A stretch of DNA of 64,000 nucleotides, from positions 29,449,366-29,513,365 of the forward strand of contig OX421507.1 in NCBI GenBank assembly GCA_949126835.1. The letters are read 5' to 3'. A program made the translations under genes and the position numbers. The notes under the pieces were generated by a model. The model was not told the DNA's origin, did no database searches, and saw only the letters and a program-made list of their open reading frames with translations. Within the stretch, counting starts at the first letter, position 1. Every line of letters begins with the position of its first letter. Below are positions 1-13,700 of this stretch, piece after piece. Source of the stretch: Anisus vortex. Lineage: Eukaryota > Mollusca > Gastropoda > Planorbidae.

Positions 1-269
1 TTCTCCTAACTTATAATGCAGCCTTTGTATATTTCTATTATTCTAAAAGCTATACTGAAAGAAAAAAACGTAAACATTATTTTACGTTTGTAGCCTGAAA
101 ACGAAATGGAAGTTCATGTAAACATTTAATCCAAAGGTCATGCCTCATTATACTTGTCAATTATGTTTTTTATATCAATCGTTTCTTATCTTCCCTTTAG
201 ATAAACACCGATATCTTTTATCTCCCTTTGACTCAAACAACTCTTAACCCAGTTTATAATAGATGATGC
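1..269. other. AT-rich sequence without recognised feature
   Basis: I see no convincing gene, exon or repeat here. Confidence 0.5.
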
Positions 270-456
270 CAGGTGTCGCCAACCTTAAGATAACAGTATT
301 CTAAAGTAGGATTTCTATCAGCTTGACAACAGCCTACAATTTACCCTGCGTCTTGTAGAAGAGACTTAAATTGACTTTTTAAGGTCCTTCTGCTTTCCCT
401 TAAAAACTGTTATGCGTGCCAAGTCTGGCATGCTTGCCGTACGTTGCCGAACCCAG
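270..456 (-). mobile_element. hAT-type miniature element, degenerate
   Basis: The left end reads CAGGTGTCGCCAACC and the right end CGTTGCCGAACCCAG, roughly inverted copies of the CAGGGGTCGGCAACC terminus seen at 8984, 32662 and 46115. Subterminal TGCGTGCCAAGTCTGGCATG matches the left arm of those elements, so this copy is inverted. I cannot recognise a target-site duplication. Confidence 0.5.
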
Positions 457-1420
457 GACTATATACCATTAGTTAGTTCTGATTCCAGCATGATTCTGAA
501 TTATCTTTTCTTTTAGATGGATATTGTCAACACACGGCATAGAAAGCATATATAGACTACATAAAAATCACATTGGTAATTGTTTATATTTTATAATGTA
601 TATTATACTATTAAAAATATTGGCATATATCTATTGTTTAAATAAATTAAACAGAACCATTAACGTTGGTGATTAATTTGTGACAATGAGAAAGCAACAA
701 ACAAATTACATATTACAAGTTACAAATTACAAAGTATACAAATGTATTGTGAGGTATTCCAATATTTAAGCACGCGACAGATAAACACGCGACACTTAAA
801 CACAGACACTTAACCATCATCAAAAGGTGCCATGCCGGATGGAGTTTGCGATCGTGTCTTACCACGTATTGTTTCTTCTGGCAAACTCTAGCATTTCTGT
901 TGTTTTTGCCCTGCCATGCCATTTCGTCCATTTCATTAGACTATAGTATTTGATATAACCGCGTTTGGATTGCGAATGTTATATGAGGCCTTTTTGTAAA
1001 CGTTTTTGTCATGTTTTTCTTGCAACCATTTTTTTTTCTTATATCTTTAAATTGTGTAGTACATTTGGATGTCTTTAATATAGTTTATTATATATTTTGG
1101 TTTCATTTTGTTGAAAAGTTCCTGAAGAGTTCTACAGTAATAGTATATACCTCGAATTTCACTAAATGTGTTACATTTCAACAAAATGTGAGAAACTATT
1201 AAGTTGACATTGCAGAAAGCACACATTGGAGCTGTTTCTTGTTTTAAGAGAAAGGAAAGTGTTAGTTTTGAATGTCCTGTCTGTTTGGGTTCGAAAACTA
1301 AAATGTTTCATTGATGGTACTATGTCTATAATAATTTTAATTGACGCTCTTAATATTAAGTAAGGAGAAAAAAAGTTATAGTCAAATTTTTAAAAAGGAT
1401 AACATTACGTCGTGGAACTA
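457..1420. other. AT-rich sequence without recognised feature
   Basis: I looked for the missing upstream M13 exon (expected Asn-Ala-Tyr-Tyr segment ending one base into a codon) and did not find it. Short open frames here look like chance. Confidence 0.5.
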
Positions 1421-4374
1421 AGTTTAAGCGGGAGTTGTTTTATTTGAAAGTTTAAGCGGGAGTTGTTTTATTTGAAAGTTTAAGCGGGAGTTGTTTTATT
1501 TGAAAGTTTAAGCGGGAGTTGTTTTATTTGAAAGTTTAAGCGGGAGTTGTTTTATTTGAAAGTTTAAGCGGGAGTTGTTTTATTTGAAAGTTTAAGCGGG
1601 AGTTGTTTTATTTGAAAGTTTAAGCGGGAGTTGTTTTATTTGAAAGTTTAAGCGGGAGTTGTTTTATTTGAAAGTTTAAGCGTAGTTGTTTTATTTGAAA
1701 GTTTAAGCGGGAGTTGTTTTATTTGAAAGTTTAAGCGTAGTTGTTTTATTTGAAAGTTTAAGCGGGAATTGTTTTATTTGAAAGTTTAAGCGAGAGTTGT
1801 TTTATTTGAAAGTTTAAGCGGGAGTTGTTTTATTTGAAAGTTTAAGCGGGAGTTGTTTTATTTGAAAGTTTAAGCGCGAGTTGTTTTATTTGAAAGTTTA
1901 AGCGGGAGTTGTTTTATTTGAAAGTTTAAGCGGGAGTTGTTTTATTTGAAAGTTTAAGCGGGAGTTGTTTTATTTGACAGTTTAAGCGGGAGTTGTTTTA
2001 TTTGAAAGTTTAAGCGGGAGTTGTTTTATTTGAAAGTTTAAGCGTAGTTGTTTTATTTGAAAGTTTAAGCGGGAGTTGTTTTATTTGAAAGTTTAAGCGG
2101 GAGTTGTTTTATTTGAAAGTTTAAGCGGGAGTTGTTTTATTTGAAAGTTTAAGCGTAGTTGTTTTATTTGAAAGTTTAAGCGTAGTTGTTTTATTTGAAA
2201 GTTTAAGCGGGAGTTGTTTTATTTAAAAGTTTAAGCGTAGTTGTTTTATTTGAAAGTTTAAGCGGGAGTTGTTTTATTTGAAAGTTTAAGCGGGAGTTGT
2301 TTTATTTGAAAGTTTAAGCGTAGTTGTTTTATTTGAAAGTTTAAGCGGGAGTTGTTTTATTTGAAAGTTTAAGCGTAGTTGTTTTTTTTGAAAGTTTAAG
2401 CGGGAGTTGTTTTATTTGAAAGTTTAAGCGGGAGTTGTTTTATTTGAAAGTTTAAGCGGGAGTTGTTTTATTTAAAAGTTTAAGCGGGAGTTGTTTTATT
2501 TGAAAGTTTAAGCGGGAGTTGTTTTATTTAAAAGTTTAAGCGGGAGTTGTTTTATTTGAAAGTTTAAGCGGGAGTTGTTTTATTTGAAAGTTTAAGCGGG
2601 AGTTGTTTTATTTGAAAGTTTAAGCGGGAGTTGTTTTATTTGAAAGTTTAAGCGGGAGTTGTTTTATTTGAAAGTTTAAGCGGGAGTTGTTTTATTTGAA
2701 AGTTTAAGCGGGAGTTGTTTTATTTGAAAGTTTAAGCGGGAGTTGTTTTATTTGAAAGTTTAAGCGGGAGTTGTTTTATTTGAAAGTTTAAGCGGGAGTT
2801 GTTTTATTTGAAAGTTTAAGCGGGAGTTGTTTTATTTGAAAGTTTAAGCGGGAGTTGTTTTATTTGAAAGTTTAAGCGGGAGTTGTTTTATTTGAAAGTT
2901 TAAGCGGGAGTTGTTTTATTTGAAAGTTTAAGCGGGAGTTGTTTTATTTGAAAGTTTAAGCGGGAGTTGTTTTATTTGAAAGTTTAAGCGGGAGTTGTTT
3001 TATTTGAAAGTTTAAGCGGGAGTTGTTTTATTTGAAAGTTTAAGCGGGAGTTGTTTTATTTGAAAGTTTAAGCGGGAGTTGTTTTATTTGAAAGTTTAAG
3101 CGGGAGTTGTTTTATTTGAAAGTTTAAGCGGGAGTTGTTTTATTTGAAAGTTTAAGCGGGAGTTGTTTTATTTGAAAGTTTAAGCGGGAGTTGTTTTATT
3201 TGAAAGTTTAAGCGGGAGTTGTTTTATTTGAAAGTTTAAGCGGGAGTTGTTTTATTTGAAAGTTTAAGCGGGAGTTGTTTTATTTGAAAGTTTTAGCGGG
3301 AGTTGTTTTATTTGAAAGTGTAAGCGGGAGTGGTTTTATTTGAAAGTTTAAGCGTAGTTGTTTTATTTGAAAGTTTAAGCGCGAGTTGTTTTATTTGAAA
3401 GTTTAAGCGGGAGTTGTTTTATTTGAAAGTTTAAGCGGGAGTTGTTTTATTTGAAAGTTTAAGCAGGAGTTGTTTTATTTGAAAGTGTAAGCGGGAGTTG
3501 TTTTATTTAAAAGTTTAAGCGGGAGTTGTTTTATTTGAAAGTTTAAGCGGGAGTTGTTTTATTTGAAAGTTTAAGCGGGAGTTGTTTTATTTGAAAGTTT
3601 AAGCGGGAGTTGTTTTATTTGAAAGTTTAAGCGGGAGTTGTTTTATTTGAAAGTTTAAGCGGGAGTTGTTTATTTGAAAGTTTAAGCGGGAGTTGTTTTA
3701 TTTGAAAGTTTAAGCGGGAGTTGTTTTATTTGAAAGTGTAAGCGGGAGTGGTTTTATTTGAAAGTTTAAGCGTAGTTGTTTTATTTGAAAGTTTAAGCGC
3801 GAGTTGTTTTATTTGAAAGTTTAAGCGGGAGTTGTTTTATTTGAAAGTTTAAGCGGGAGTTGTTTTATTTGAAAGTTTAAGCGGGAGTTGTTTTATTTGA
3901 AAGTTTAAGCGGGAGTTGTTTTATTTGAAAGTTTAAGCGGGAGTTGTTTTATTTGAAAGTTTAAGCGGGAGTTGTTTTATTTGAAAGTTTAAGCGGGAGT
4001 TGTTTTATTTGAAAGTTTAAGCGGGAGTTGTTTTATTTGAAAGTTTAAGCGGGAGTTGTTTTATTTGAAAGTTTAAGCGGGAGTTGTTTTATTTGAAAGT
4101 TTAAGCGGGAGTTGTTTATTTGAAAGTTTAAGCGGGAGTTGTTTTATTTGAAAGTTTAAGCGGGAGATGTTTTATTTGAAAGTTTAAGCGGGAGTTGTTT
4201 TATTTGAAAGTTTAAGCGTAGTTGTTTTATTTGAAAGTTTAAGCGGGAGTTGTTTTATTTGAAAGTTTAAGCGTAGTTGTTTTATTTGAAAGTTTAAGCG
4301 CGAGTTGTTTTATTTGAAAGTTTAAGCGGGAGTTGTTTTATTTGAAAGTTTAAGCGGGAGTTGTTTTATTTGAA
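1421..4374. repeat. 28-bp tandem array, ~105 copies
   Basis: The unit is 28 bp (core TTTAAGCGGGAGTTGTTTTA) with a common 27-bp variant reading GCGTAG instead of GCGGGAG and rarer GCGCGAG and GTGTAAG variants. It ends about 125 bp before the first recognised M13 exon. A group of linked variants starting at 3314 recurs at 3732, a block duplication of about 15 units. Confidence 0.5.
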
Positions 4375-4500
4375 TTTCAGTTCAATCTAGTGGGCGGGGT
4401 TATTGAACATTATTTCGTAACAATATATATTTCTCTGTTACATTACTTTGTATTTCTAATTATGTCTTTTTTTTTCAACCCCCCTTCACCCACCAAACAG

Positions 4501-4552
4501 TGATCCCAGCAGGGGTTTTACTGAGCCCTTTATTCAACAAGAAGGAACCCAA
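4501..4552 (+). CDS. M13 peptidase exon a
   Basis: The acceptor is a long pyrimidine tract ending AAACAG. The exon begins with the last two bases of a split codon, encodes [16 protein letters not shown] and ends with two bases of a Lys codon before GTAAGT. It matches the FPAGILQPPFF segment that precedes the zinc-binding helix in M13 proteins. The preceding exon must end with one extra base; I did not find it. Confidence 0.5.
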
Positions 4553-7500
4553 GTAAGTGTAATTGGTTTTTGTTTTAAACAAGCTTGCAGAATTCTTTGT
4601 TTCAACCAAAAGACCTGTAATGAGATGACCGCTTGCTTTGGTATTTCTGTTCTTGGATGAGTCAAAATCTTCTGTTTCGAAATTTCCGATCACAAAAATA
4701 ATTTTAGACTTCCGTTTTAGTAATTCGCTATGAGTTTATCAATGGAATACTATAAACTATGGATGGCTATCCAGATTGCCAGTCGGAGAATTTAAACGAA
4801 CATTAGAGTTAAAAAAAATAATAATAATGTAATAATTATAAAAGTAAGTTTGTTTTTTTATTTTTTGTCGATTCATAATTTACCATGTAGAATTGTGGAA
4901 TAGTTTATTTTATGGAAGAAATGTCGGTATAATCTTAACTCAAATTGACATTAAAATCGAACGTTGTAGGCCTATACAGCGGAAATCTTAAGGCAAGTTT
5001 TGTACAGCGTTATTGGCTGCGCACAAAAAACACAACATAAAATAGAGCAAGCTGTCCATCTTATTATAGTCTTTTTTTCAACATATTACGTTCAATGTTG
5101 TTTTTCTTGTATATGTGTGTGTGGAACAAAAATCTAATATTTTATGACCTTTAGTCGTGGGCATGATGTTTTTTTTTTGTTTTTTTTTTTACAGAAATGA
5201 GAATGCCTGCCTATAATATAAAAAAAAATACTGCAAGGAGGAGGGAAGGAAAAGAGTGGGGGGGGGTCGGTTTGTAGAAATGACCAACCGAGCTCTTGCA
5301 GATATCCATGATTTAGTTAACTTAGTTCAGGAGTGGACACAATTATTATTTTCATGTGTGGTTGTGCCAAAACTGGCACAGTTTCTTACCAAAATTCTAC
5401 CGCATGCCAACCGATTTCTTCAACAAAAAAAAACACCATTAAAACATCGATTCTCAAATTGTGCTTGCTGTACATCACATCTGGCAGTAGCAAATGCTAT
5501 ATTTGCTACTTGAAGTAATTATTTAAATATAATATAAATCTAGTGGTTTCCGTAGAATTATGTCCTTACACCATACATTCGACGATATGAGGTTTGACTC
5601 AAGTCTTGCATTTTAATTACAGTAGTGTTTTAAAGTTGATGGTTTTCCTGATTTGTTCCTGCCCGTAGTACTCATATGTATTTGTTCTTGCATAGGAGAT
5701 ACGAAAACTGTTTTTATCCTTATGTTTTTCTGATCATTGTAATAGTTTTTTGGTGTGTGTTTTTTTCTAAGTTAGAATTGCATGCTATATGTAGTATCAC
5801 TACTTCACTCTTTTCCCTTCTCACCTCTATAATTTCTATGTTTAATAATTGAATTATTGGTGTTACTCTTGTCAGTTATGATTCGCCAGTAATGAACCTT
5901 GCAACTCTGTTCTGAATTTGTTCTATTTTTTTTTTAATGTTTTCCTTAGTTGATGGGCCCCATACAGGAAATGTATATTCTAGTATAGCTCTAACTTGTG
6001 TTATATAAAATTTTAGTTTTATGTTCTTATTATAATTGTAGAAGTTCATTTTCATTATGCTTACAGTTTTCTCTGATTTTCAATTACTTCATCAATATGT
6101 GAATTCCAAGATAATTTTTTTTTTTACTAGTGGTTATGCCCGTCAAAATGACGGAAAAAATAATGACTACAAAGTGTTTTGTTAAGAGAGAAAGACAAAA
6201 GACAATATTAAAATAAATACTGGAGTGAGAACCTTTATTTTCGGTATTTTATTTTTGTTCTTTTTAATTGTTTCTGGTCGCCCTGACCCTGGCATATGCA
6301 TAATAATTGTTGCTGTCAAGCTTCTGGCCTAAAAGACTGGCGTAGTGTGTAAACCGCCGATACATTCCCATTAAGAATACACCGGCGGACGAACGCATGG
6401 GGACAGCCCCCGCAGCGGGTCCGATATCCATCACACTGCTGAGAGGTAACTGGTCTCAGTGGGAAGGAAGCAATGGACGATGCAATCCCGTCTCGAGAAC
6501 CATCCGGTGCCTGGATGCATGTACCCATAGTATAGAATTTGTACTACTGGGTGACAGTGCAGATTTACTGGCGAGCCACCACGGTGGCGAAAACCTTCAC
6601 TGTTACACGGCACGCCACGCCTTTGGCCTTCGACATGTCGTTGGGTGGCTGGAGCCCGGACAGAGATTGCTCAATCCTAAGCGTTACGCCCTGGACACAA
6701 GAGCCGAAAGGCTTGTCCGGGTATTTCCTAGATACTTTTTAATTATATATTAAAATGTATCGAACAGTTGTGATGGCTTGACTTGTTATAATAATATTAA
6801 ATTAACAATAATATACTATCTAAAAGAAAAAACAAAACAAATACAAAACAATAAAAAGGGTAAAAAATATTTAAAAAAATAGAAAATAATATTTCAATGC
6901 AATAAAAACTAAAGTGAGAAAGATTTTTTCGGTATTTAATTTTTGTTCTTGCTTATTGTATCAATAAAACAGTATTGATAAATTTTATTTCGGTATTTAG
7001 TATTTATTTTACATTGTTGCTGTCAAGCTTATGGTACCCGGTATTTGAAAGTAATCATTTATAAGCCTAACTTGTTTTTTTATAATTCGTATCATTTAAT
7101 TTATAGAGTGTATAAAGTCGCCTTTTAAAGGATATTCTCAATAGCAACGTAAATCCATTAAATAATTAAAACATGTGGTTATTTTTACTTAAAAGGATAA
7201 TGCAAACATCAATAATGAAAAAAGAAATAATTTCATAGACATTACGTCATACGCTAGTATTTTGTTTAAAGTAAACCATTGAAACTCTCCAAGCCAAATT
7301 GCGGTGCGTAACTCTTAAAAAAGGTCTCGCCACATTAAAAAAACAACAGTAGAATTGGGAAAACCCGGAAAGACCCTCGCGTTCAACATAGCGAATCTCG
7401 CGTTCAACATAGTAAATGAACGGAAGTGGCCATTTGCTATGTACCGTTATATTTATTTGCATAGATGGATATGACATTTTGGATTTTTTAAATCAACACA

Positions 7501-7697
7501 TTTATGATTATAAGTGATAAAATAAAATTATCTTTTGGAGGACGTTTCCAATTTAATTTTTGGCCCGAATAGTCAAACGGCTTAGGAGCCTATAGCGAAC
7601 AAACATATATATATATATATATAGATATATATAGATATAAATAAATAAATAAATATATAAACAAACATATAAACAAACTCACGGTAATTATATATGT

Positions 7698-7733
<36 letters not shown>

Positions 7734-10700
7734 AAACACATAAACCAATTCACAGTAATTATATATATTTATTATTACTCCTACGTACTTTGCATTTCTT
7801 AGTTAGGGTTAGGTTTTTTCCGTGAATAAAGTATTTTTTGTTTCTTTCTTCTTTGATAATCTTATCAGTTGGCATTTTTCTGGGTGAAAAGACATACTCC
7901 AGTTAGATTCCCAGTTTTATAATTTATCTAGGACTTTATGTAAGAGTTCGTTTTCTTTGTCTTTATTGTTCTATAAATTATGCAATCAATGGCAAATAAC
8001 CTTTTTTATGTGTTCCTGTGTTGATACGATTGGGCAAGTCTACAGTCATTGGTGCTGATTTAAAGCCATTAATTATTATAATGTGTAAGAGCTTGTTTGC
8101 TTTCTTTTTTCATTTGTACGTTTCCTTTGTCTATTTTCTTTGTGTGTTTCCTTTGTGTGTTTTCTTTGTTTATTTTCTTTGTTTCGCATAATGGTTGTTC
8201 TTTGTTTTCATTTCTAGGAGCGAGACTGCTCGTCTACAATATAAAAATATCTCGCCTAAAAAGAGTGGCGTAAGGAAGGGGAAATGTTTGTAGAACTGAC
8301 CGACCCAGCCCTTGCGGAAGTTCATGATATCGTTAGCTTAACTCAGTATGTAGTTGTGCCAAATGGGGCACGATTTCTTAACGAAATTCCACCCGCGCAC
8401 CAAAACATATCTTTTAGAATACATTATAAACAACTATAAGAAAGGACACAAAAACACCCATTCGAGCGGCATATGCACCTTATAAACTAACGCAAAAGAC
8501 ATGTGTTTCGTCTTCAAAGACGCAACGAAAGTAAAGGGTAATGGTCGCAGTTGTCTTGTCAACAAAAATCAGATAAAACCGTAGCAATAATCAGATCTAG
8601 GATCAGGCCCCACGAGAGGGGGGTACAGCCGGTACGCCGTACCGGGGCCCATAAGAGTTTAGGGGGCCCATGAATATTAAAATTTAAAATTAAATTGGCA
8701 ATTACGCAAGTATCTTTTAATTGTTGCAACAAAGCTAAGAGGAGATGCCTCAAACCTCCTACAATCTCACGTGGCGCTGGGGGCCCTTAATTTTGGTATT
8801 CTTTGAATGTGAACTTGAACATTTTGTTAAATTTGCAAAGAAGCCTCGAATCTAGTTGTAATATAGGGCCTATTTATTTTCGATAGCATTTAGGATCTCT
8901 TTTTTATTTTGTTTTCTCTTACAAATATGGACCTATGAGCCATACAGGCTTACAGTTCTCCCTGTTAGCTTAGTAGCCTAGGCCAGGGGTCGACAACCTA
9001 AAGCACGCGTGCCAGACATGGCATGCAGAGCGATTTTTGATGGCACGAGAGAGACCTCCAAAAGGTGCTTCTTGTTGATTTTTTTCAATAATTGAATGAG
9101 GAGGCACTAACTGTTGAAGCCGATGTTTCTAAATGGCGAGCGACACATTTCAATGAGTTGAGCTTGCTTTTACAAGGACGTGGCCAAACAGCACTTCGAC
9201 CACTGGAATGGATTTGCATTGAAACTGGACAAATCTTGCCCGTTCATTCAATTTCAAAACACTTAACTTCTTGTAATTCCCTAATTTATGCCATATATTA
9301 AATAGATAGAGAGGAGTTTTATAAACAAAGACAAAACTGTTAAATTTATGGACTCTTGTTTTCATACCACATAAAGTCTGACTGGATTTATCCATATACA
9401 ACCATCTTAGATGTGGATCTTTTTTTTTTAAGTGGAGGGATAGTGACCATTTAAAATGCAGCAAGTTGAATTTTTTTTTTAATGCTAGATTTGTATAAAG
9501 AAAAAATAATTAAAAAGTAATATTAGTTTTTATTTTAAAAGAAGGGAGCTAATTAACCCGTTTTGTATATGTTTATTTGCTCTAATAATATGTCCAATAT
9601 GTTTCATATTTTTCTTTAATAAAAACATTAACGGCTCTTACAATTTATAATTTTGAAATTTATCAAATTGTGTAAGTTAGTTGAAAAGTATGTAAATATT
9701 TTACGTCTAAAGAATTTATAATAAAATGTGAACATTTTTAAACATTACATTAACTACCAAGTTTGTATGATTACAATGTCTCTATACCGATCGAACGATA
9801 GTCCACATGGTACTTTCACTAAGTAATAATAATTTAAGAGAATATCTCAGTAAAACTGAGATCGAAATATAATTAATGTCTGGCAGGTGCCATACCCATA
9901 TCTCGAATCACGATAACTAAATGATAATTTTAGTTGATAATTAACTATCAAAATGTGAAAGTTTAGTAATAAAATTCTGTATTTGGTGTAAATGCAAATA
10001 AATTAAAAAGGATGATAACCAGGTACTCGTTTTTTTTAAAGTTATATATTAAACGCTCTAAAGAATTTCTCTATACATCTCGTTTCGGGCCTCTATCTTG
10101 CTACGGCGCTAAATATATAATTATTTTTTTTTAAAGGTGACTTTTTGGCTGTTGGCACGCTGAATGATTTAAAAATCCTAGTTTGGCACACTATTAGCAA
10201 ATGGTTGTCGACCTTTGGCCTATGCCTAAACACTCCATGTCGCTGCATATCGGTACTAGTATGGCAGTTAAACTAGTTTGTCGATCCTTTTACACTTTAA
10301 TGATTTCCTGTGCGGTAGCCAAGAGGGGAGATTGAAGGTATCATAATTTTAGACAAATGTATTGAAAATTTAAAACACTTCTTTTTGGTCATTTAACAAA
10401 ATGTATTTTGGGAAGAGTTTGTAAAAAAACAACAACTAATCTATGTGTCAACTGTATTGCCACAGCAGATCTAACCTTACATTAGACTACACAACATACA
10501 TTACTGGTGAATATTTATAACTGACAAGAATAACACCAATAGTTAAATCACTAAACCTAGAAACACTAGTCACTAGAGGACATAAATTATCAATCAACAG
10601 TGAGAGTCACTTTTCCAATTTTACACATCTTTGTAATATTATTAGCAAGATCAATAGTCCTTATGAACAATTACAGGAACAATTACAATAATTTAAACTA

Positions 10701-13700
10701 AGAACTATGTACTTGATTAAAGTATTTTCTTAATAGACCTGTAAGGCTGTGATTGAAATGATTACACTCTAATGGTAAATGGTAACACTTATGACAGTTT
10801 TCCAAAATGGTTCACAGACCTTGTAAAAAGATTCCTAATTTTTCAAACGTAGGCCTATGTAATACAAATAAATCATCTAGAAATGACTAATGTTAAAAAA
10901 AAGTGGGGGGGGGGGAGGAAGGGGGCCCAGAAAAGATCTCGTACCGGCATCTTTTTTTTCTCTCGAGGGCCCTGTCTAGGATAGATAGATATAATTGTCT
11001 AAAAAAAAACGGATGAGCCATGTTTTGTTTAATTTGTTGTGTTTTCTTGTTTGTTTACATTGTTACGAAGTCTATTGATGTAAAAACATCTATTTAGGTC
11101 CGTGATCTTTGGCGCTGTGGGAAATATAATAGCCCACGAGATAGCTCACGGCTTCGATGATAAAGGTAGGTCAATATTGAAATATTATTATGATGCAAAA
11201 AAAGTATTATTTTATAAGACAATCAGACACTCGCACAATGTTTATATATGTTCATAATAAAATAATATAAAAAAATATAATGTCTAAAATGACATTGGCA
11301 TTAAACAAAAAAATGGCGTTCAGGAGTCAATGCTTTTGGTTGGGGGAGGGGGTTGAGTGCAGACGACACGTTCAAGTTGATTGAATTAAATTCATTAAAT
11401 CATTTTTTAAAGAGGATTTGTATTGTAGACAGGACCGGATTAGAAGCTCTTTCCTCCCTTGGCCTTATATAATTCAAATCATTAAAAAAAATATATAAAT
11501 AGCCTGCATTGCAAACTTTAAATTGAAAGCTTTCAAACAACACAGATTGTTTTTGTATTTCTTAATGTCTTACTCTTAAATTTGTTTTAATAAAAATTCA
11601 TGGATGCGAATTTTATTTGCAATGCATTTCGGTACTATTTTTTAAATTGCGTGTCTTGGTTCAGTCGCAATATGCATAAGCGTATCACTATCCTTGCTAC
11701 CATATGCAACCCACAGCTGTACCGCCTACCCGCCCCTTCTTAAATCAGCACATCGAACATTGGCCAGGGATTTCCAGCCACTTCGGGAAGTAGAGTATGT
11801 ACTGGCAATTGTCACATACCTCGGCCAAAGTGCGAAAGGTTCGCGATTCGGACGATTTCAGGCTTTGGTCGTAAAAAATACATTGTCGATAATGCAAAGT
11901 AAACAAGGACTAGTAACGTAGCATTGGCTACGTGCACGTATTTACAGAATATGGATGGTATTTTAGTAACTGTGAAACAAGACATGGTTAGCTAGTTACA
12001 CAAAGCTAAATGTTAGAACCACTTTACGTCTGCTGTTCCTTTTATCAGATCTATGAATTAGACTTTTTAAATTCTTGTAATGTAGTTTTTTTTTTTTTCA
12101 TTTTATTACTTTTATTTAAAAACACACATTCTTGGTCACATGCATACACAAGCACATACACATTACACACAGTCTTTCAAACACAGCACATATGTTGTTA
12201 TAGCAAATGCAAACATGACTATTATATTCACATTCTTCTTCTTTTTTTTTTAATACGGGAATTTCCGGATCTATTTTTAGAACACGAGACTATGTAACTA
12301 AATAAATAGTAAGTTAATTCAACATAAGTGCACGAATAACCTCGACAAATGTAAATAAACTGTTATTGATATTTAAGTATGTATTTTTTTTCCATGATCT
12401 AGCTTTGAAATTTTTTTTCGTATTCAGGTAGCGAGTATGACAAATTTGGGAACAAATTCTCCTGGTGGCCATCTGGTGTAGCGGAGAAATTCAAACAAAG
12501 GGCCCAGTGTTTAATTGACCAATATGGCAATTTTACAAATGAATATAATATAAACGTATGTACATACGTATTTATTTGTGTTGCTGTTGTTGTTTTTTTG
12601 TTGCAATTTTTAATTGGCATAAATATTTAGAACATATTAGTTGTAGTATATTATGATGTGAAGTGCACAAAGAAATAAGGTAAAATCACCTGATTTTAAA
12701 CACGACCCGAGAAATAGAGCTGTCACTGATTAAACGATTTTTGGATGAATATCGGCCCCCATTGTACCACCTGGTCTGGGGTGGGTCACCGATTGAGCCG
12801 AATCTTTAATTTAGGAACCGATGGGCCGACCTTGCCTTTGTGATTAACCTTTATGCGGTACCAGACCAACTGTTTGAAGCGGGCCATATTTTTTTGACAA
12901 TTTGGTCTCACAGGTGACGTTTGTGTGGTAACCACGCCTACCACCTCTATTTAATTGGCTCACACGTGACTTTGGGATTGCACATATTGACGAATACCCC
13001 CTTTATATATATATATATATATTATATAAACCAAGCCAAACTAAGTGTAAGACAACTTCTCTCTACTCAGTGATAGCTCTGAATCAAACACCCTTTATTC
13101 TGCTGACAAATAAAGACTAGTTATCCTCTTCCGGTAAATAGGTTAAGACGCTGTTTGATTGTACCACATTCAACTTATATATGTTCGAACTATATATGCT
13201 CCGATTTTTACATACACATAATTACTTTTTCTGTCTATGTGTATTCTGAGCGGCTAAATATAATTAACTGCATCCATAATTACAAATATGAAGTTCGAAA
13301 ACAACCTAGGTAAAAATATGCCATCATATTAATAGACAATTACGGCAGTACTTTGGCAGGCATAGTGTACCCATAGGGAGAGTGCCACATACCGGAGTAA
13401 CCACAATATCCCTCAGTGGGCATTATGTGCCCCATCCCGTTCAAACTTTATACTTTTTGCCACGGCGCCTCACCCAACACTCCACCGTCATTTGTTGACT
13501 ATATTCCACCTCTCTCTTCTGCATTCTTGGCTACTTCACTGTACATTCTAAAATATATTCCACCTCTCTTCTGCATTCTTGGCTACTTCACTGTACATTC
13601 TAAAATATATTCCACCTCTCTTCTGCATTCTTGGCTACTTCACTGTACATTCTAAAATATATTCCACCTCTCTCTTCTGCATTCTTGGCTACTTCACTGT

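Larger units (their letters stand above)
8604..10974. mobile_element. hAT-type non-autonomous element (outer of a nested pair)
   Basis: The termini are inverted: left CAGGCCCCACGAGA, right TCTCGAGGGCCCTG. They are flanked by an exact 8-bp direct repeat, TCTAGGAT, at 8596-8603 and 10975-10982, the hAT hallmark. Subterminal GTACCGG motifs near both ends add symmetry. No transposase is encoded. It contains the second element at 8984-10217 and a LINE fragment near 10500. Confidence 0.5.

Noticed and set aside
457..1420. Possible upstream M13 exon
   Set aside because: No segment with the expected Asn-Ala-Tyr-Tyr motif and correct phase was found; the preceding exon probably lies outside the window.
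1421..4374. CRISPR-like array of short repeats
   Set aside because: The 28-bp units are directly adjacent with no unique spacers, and the DNA is eukaryotic.
6397..6753. 118-codon open frame in a GC-richer island
   Set aside because: No domain or splice context; open frames on both strands overlap, as expected from base composition.
11694..11921. 75-codon frame between two M13 exons
   Set aside because: It does not match M13 and has no splice signals placing it in the gene.
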